Source: JBKJTP01 sp046590195 (lineage in GTDB: Bacteria > Bacteroidota > Ignavibacteria > Palsa-1295). Taken from it: DNA of 7,491 nucleotides. This document shows, piece by piece, positions 6,039 through 7,491 of the stretch; positions within the stretch are counted from its first letter, which is position 1, and each line of letters starts with the position of its first letter. Both the position numbers and the translations under genes were made by a program. Below the pieces are notes generated by a model that saw only the letters and a list, made by a program, of their open reading frames with translations, was not told where the DNA came from and did no database searches. The stretch spans positions 1-7,491 of the forward strand of contig JBKJTP010000159.1 of assembly GCA_046590195.1 (NCBI GenBank), given 5' to 3'.

Positions 6039-6044
6039 TCTCCT
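6039..6044 (-). promoter_or_regulatory. Shine-Dalgarno site deciding the iscA start
   Basis: The minus strand reads AGGAGA at 6044-6039, with GACA following before the ATG at 6034. It selects this start over the upstream in-frame ATG at 6070. It is the only strong Shine-Dalgarno sequence found before a gene in this window. Confidence 0.7.
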
Positions 6045-6085
6045 GTTTCTAAACTTTGTCGTTTAAGCATCTCGCTACTCTTACC

Positions 6086-6502
6086 TTAAGCGTGCTGCTC
6101 AACTTGCTGGCCCTTGAGCGCGGCCTGCTTGTTACGGAAATCCTCGATCGCTGCCTTGATCGCATCCTCTGCGAGGACCGAGCAATGGATCTTGACCGGA
6201 GGAAGATTGAGCTCAGTCACGATGTCCGTGTTCTTGAGCTCTTGCGCGTGCTCGACGCTGCGTCCTTTGATCATCTCGGTTGCAAGCGAGCTTGATGCGA
6301 TCGCGCTGCCACAGCCGAATGTCTTGAACTTCGCATCTTCGATCATGCCGGTCTCGGCATTGATCTTGAGCTGCAAACGCATTACGTCACCGCACTCCGG
6401 CGCGCCGACGAGCCCTGTTCCAACTGTTGGATCGGATGGATCGAGCGTACCGACGTTACGCGGATGATTGTAATGATCGATGACCTTCTCTGAATATGCC
6501 AT
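6086..6502 (-). CDS. iscU: IscU, Fe-S cluster assembly scaffold
   Basis: The 138-residue scaffold is where sulfur from IscS and iron are combined into [2Fe-2S] clusters in the cytosol. It opens MAYSEKVIDHYNHPRNVG, the standard IscU start. Cluster residues are C37 and D39 (ECGDV), C64 (FGCGSA), and H106 and C107. The HscA-binding motif LPPVK sits at 100-104 directly before the third cysteine. The Zn-independent SufU type is excluded by this motif and by the absence of the SufU insertion. The C-terminal tail (KQAALKGQQVEQHA) is slightly longer than in E. coli. The ATG has only a weak purine stretch upstream (AAAGAGATAAAAAGAC). The unknown gene ends 45 nt upstream and iscA follows. Confidence 0.98.
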   Translation of the reverse strand: MAYSEKVIDHYNHPRNVGTLDPSDPTVGTGLVGAPECGDVMRLQLKINAETGMIEDAKFKTFGCGSAIASSSLATEMIKGRSVEHAQELKNTDIVTELNLPPVKIHCSVLAEDAIKAAIEDFRNKQAALKGQQVEQHA

Positions 6503-6522
6503 GTCTTTTTATCTCTTTATCA

Positions 6523-6540
6523 CACAAGCTAAAGCATGTG
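6523..6540. repeat. short imperfect dyad in the gap before iscU
   Basis: CACAAGC-TAAA-GCATGTG pairs over six positions with one A/A mismatch around a four-base loop, in the 45-nt gap between the unknown gene and iscU. On the minus strand it reads CACATGCTTTAGCTTGTG. There is no T-run directly after it, so it is more likely an mRNA stem or repeat remnant than a terminator. It could affect the IscS/IscU expression ratio, but that is conjecture. Confidence 0.35.
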
Positions 6541-6547
6541 CTACACT

Positions 6548-7018
6548 TTAAATACGGTCTCTGCGCTCGATCTCTTCGATCGGTGTTGGCGCTACTGCCG
6601 TTGCATCTGCGGGCATCCCACCTGGAAATGGTATCGCTGATGCTGGAAGATCGTCAATGCGAACATTGAGCAATCCTACCGTCCCTTCCTTTGGCGTCAG
6701 GTAATCTTTGTGAAGCAGCAAGTACGCTTGCTTATTCACCTGCCTGACCACTCCTTGCTCCTGCCACGATTCTAATAACTCGAAGGCTAGCTTCTCTGCC
6801 TGCGGTGCCGCGATCGACTTTCCCTCTTCCGCTTCGAAGTAATCTCGAAGGATGAACTGCACATCGCGGAAGAAAATATTCGAATTGTAGAACGCTGCTT
6901 TTCTCATCTCGCGCATGAAGTTGAGCAGGATCTCCGGCTCTTCCTTCAACGGCTCTATATCGATCCGGGAATTCAAAATTAAAAATGCAAAATTCAAAAT
7001 GATAATCCCACTCAGCAC
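6548..7018 (-). CDS. unrecognised small protein between iscS and iscU (start uncertain)
   Basis: I do not recognise this family. The frame gives up to 156 residues from GTG at 7018, but residues 3-17 are encoded by heptamer repeats and read as a chance hydrophobic run (GIIILNFAFLILNS). The protein-like part starts near IDIEPLKEEPEILL (19-32) and continues with MREMRKAAFYNSNIFFRDVQ and FILRDYFEAEEG. Then comes a helix-turn-strand pattern, AEKLAFELLESWQEQGVV then NKQAYLLLH (74-103), that could be a winged-helix fold. The tail is Pro/Ala-rich (LPASAIPFPGGMPADA) and ends charged. Other possible starts are TTG at 6949 and ATG at 6916. It begins within 25 nt of the iscS stop, so it is probably co-transcribed. 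A role in regulating or assisting ISC assembly is inferred from position only. Confidence 0.65.
   Translation of the reverse strand: MLSGIIILNFAFLILNSRIDIEPLKEEPEILLNFMREMRKAAFYNSNIFFRDVQFILRDYFEAEEGKSIAAPQAEKLAFELLESWQEQGVVRQVNKQAYLLLHKDYLTPKEGTVGLLNVRIDDLPASAIPFPGGMPADATAVAPTPIEEIERRDRI
6971..7005. repeat. AT-rich heptamer tandem repeat (ATTCAAA), five units
   Basis: On the plus strand the sequence divides exactly into sevens: ATTCAAA, ATTAAAA, ATGCAAA, ATTCAAA, ATGATAA. The consensus is ATTCAAA (TTTGAAT on the coding strand). The array lies at the 5' end of the unknown gene and is open in that gene's frame. It resembles in style the short tandem heptamer repeats known from cyanobacteria. 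Confidence 0.8.
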
Positions 7019-7043
7019 TCAGCACTTTCATCTCAGCACTCCC
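7009..7043. repeat. GC-containing heptamer tandem repeat (CACTCAG), five units with decay
   Basis: On the plus strand the units are CACTCAG, CACTCAG, CACTTTC, ATCTCAG and CACTCCC: two perfect and three degenerate copies at strict seven-base spacing (CTGAGTG on the coding strand). Three bases separate it from the AT-rich array, and it reaches the iscS stop codon at 7045-7043. Confidence 0.7.
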
Positions 7044-7491
7044 TAGTGCGGCTGCCACGTAACCGACTTCAGATCGATGCCCATCTTTGCCATCTCATAG
7101 AGCGGCGACATATCGCGCAACTTCGAGACTGCCTTGATCATCGCTTCGATCGTGTAATCGATCTCTTCCTGCGTATTAAAGCGGCCGATACCGAAACGGA
7201 TCGATGAGTGCGCCTGATCGTCACCAACACCCAAAGCCTTCAAAACGTAGCTAGGCTCGAGGCTCGCTGAAGTGCAAGCACTTCCAGAGGACACTGCGAT
7301 CTCCTTGATGCCCATCATCAGGCCCTCTCCCTCAACATACGCAAAACTGATGTTAAGGTTGCCTGGCAAACGCCATTCTGGCTTTGTTAATGGATCCGGG
7401 CCATTAATATAAAGCTCATCGAGCGCAGCTCTGAACTTCACCAGCATCCCATCGCGCATTTCTGTGATGGGCTTCGTATCTGACTCCATAT
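7043..7491 (-). CDS. iscS: IscS cysteine desulfurase, C-terminal part (5' end outside window)
   Basis: Pyridoxal-phosphate enzyme that turns L-cysteine into alanine and passes persulfide sulfur to IscU and other acceptors. Only about the last 149 codons are present, and the frame is open at the window edge. The diagnostic stretch SSGSACTSASLEPSYVLKAL contains the persulfide-forming active-site cysteine (codon 7276-7274). It is followed by AHSSIRFGIGRFNTQEEIDYTIE and the IscS C-terminus SPLYEMAKMGIDLKSVTWQPH, which parallels E. coli IscS (SPLWEMYKQGVDLNSIEW). This separates it from the SufS and NifS types. The PLP-binding lysine lies outside the window. The stop codon is TAG at 7045-7043. An internal ATG at 7489 is not the true start. 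It is the first gene of the visible operon; an iscR regulator, if any, would be further upstream. Confidence 0.97.
   Translation of the reverse strand, partial: MESDTKPITEMRDGMLVKFRAALDELYINGPDPLTKPEWRLPGNLNISFAYVEGEGLMMGIKEIAVSSGSACTSASLEPSYVLKALGVGDDQAHSSIRFGIGRFNTQEEIDYTIEAMIKAVSKLRDMSPLYEMAKMGIDLKSVTWQPH

Noticed and set aside
6971..7043. Heptamer arrays considered as a CRISPR array
   Set aside because: The units are seven bases and directly abutting, with no spacers and no cas gene nearby.
6732..7058. 108-codon minus-strand frame overlapping the unknown gene in another phase
   Set aside because: It starts inside the end of iscS and yields an Arg/Gly/Ala-rich translation after the repeat. 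The other frame has better protein-like composition and ends just before iscU.

Overview
The window holds most of an ISC iron-sulfur cluster assembly operon. All recognised genes lie on the minus strand, so transcription runs from position 7491 down to 1. In transcription order: the C-terminal part of iscS (cut by the window edge), an unrecognised small gene, iscU, iscA, hscB, a phosphoheptose isomerase gene (gmhA), hscA, an Fe/Mn superoxide dismutase gene, fdx ([2Fe-2S] ferredoxin), iscX, a stand-alone LON-domain gene, and the first 38 codons of a gene for an exported protein.

The core matches the classical order iscS-iscU-iscA-hscB-hscA-fdx-iscX. Four genes interrupt or extend it: the unknown gene between iscS and iscU, gmhA between hscB and hscA, the superoxide dismutase gene between hscA and fdx, and the LON gene after iscX. 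IscS takes sulfur from cysteine and IscU is the scaffold. The ferredoxin supplies electrons, IscX is an IscS-binding adaptor, HscA/HscB release the cluster from IscU through its LPPVK motif, and IscA is an A-type carrier. A superoxide dismutase inside this operon fits protection of labile Fe-S chemistry. gmhA (ADP-heptose synthesis) and the LON protein have no obvious role in the pathway.

The organism is Gram-negative by inference: gmhA implies a heptose-containing envelope glycan, and the last gene encodes a signal peptide ending Ser-Val-Ser-Ala-Gln. Nearly all genes lack a Shine-Dalgarno sequence (iscA is the exception), and two starts are non-ATG. Base composition is moderate. Together this suggests a member of the Bacteroidota/Chlorobiota/Ignavibacteria/Kapabacteria assemblage rather than a proteobacterium. 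That placement is inference only.

The non-coding structure is the most unusual part. Between the superoxide dismutase gene and fdx lies a 194-bp element bounded by perfect 13-bp inverted ends (1515-1708). It holds two near-perfect long hairpins of unrelated sequence plus a central A/T-armed hairpin. Between iscS and the next gene are two abutting arrays of seven-base repeats, one GC-containing and one AT-rich, and they run into the 5' end of the unknown reading frame. Between hscA and the superoxide dismutase gene are two small adjacent dyads sharing the octamer GATAAAAC. No transposase gene, tRNA, rRNA or CRISPR array was seen.
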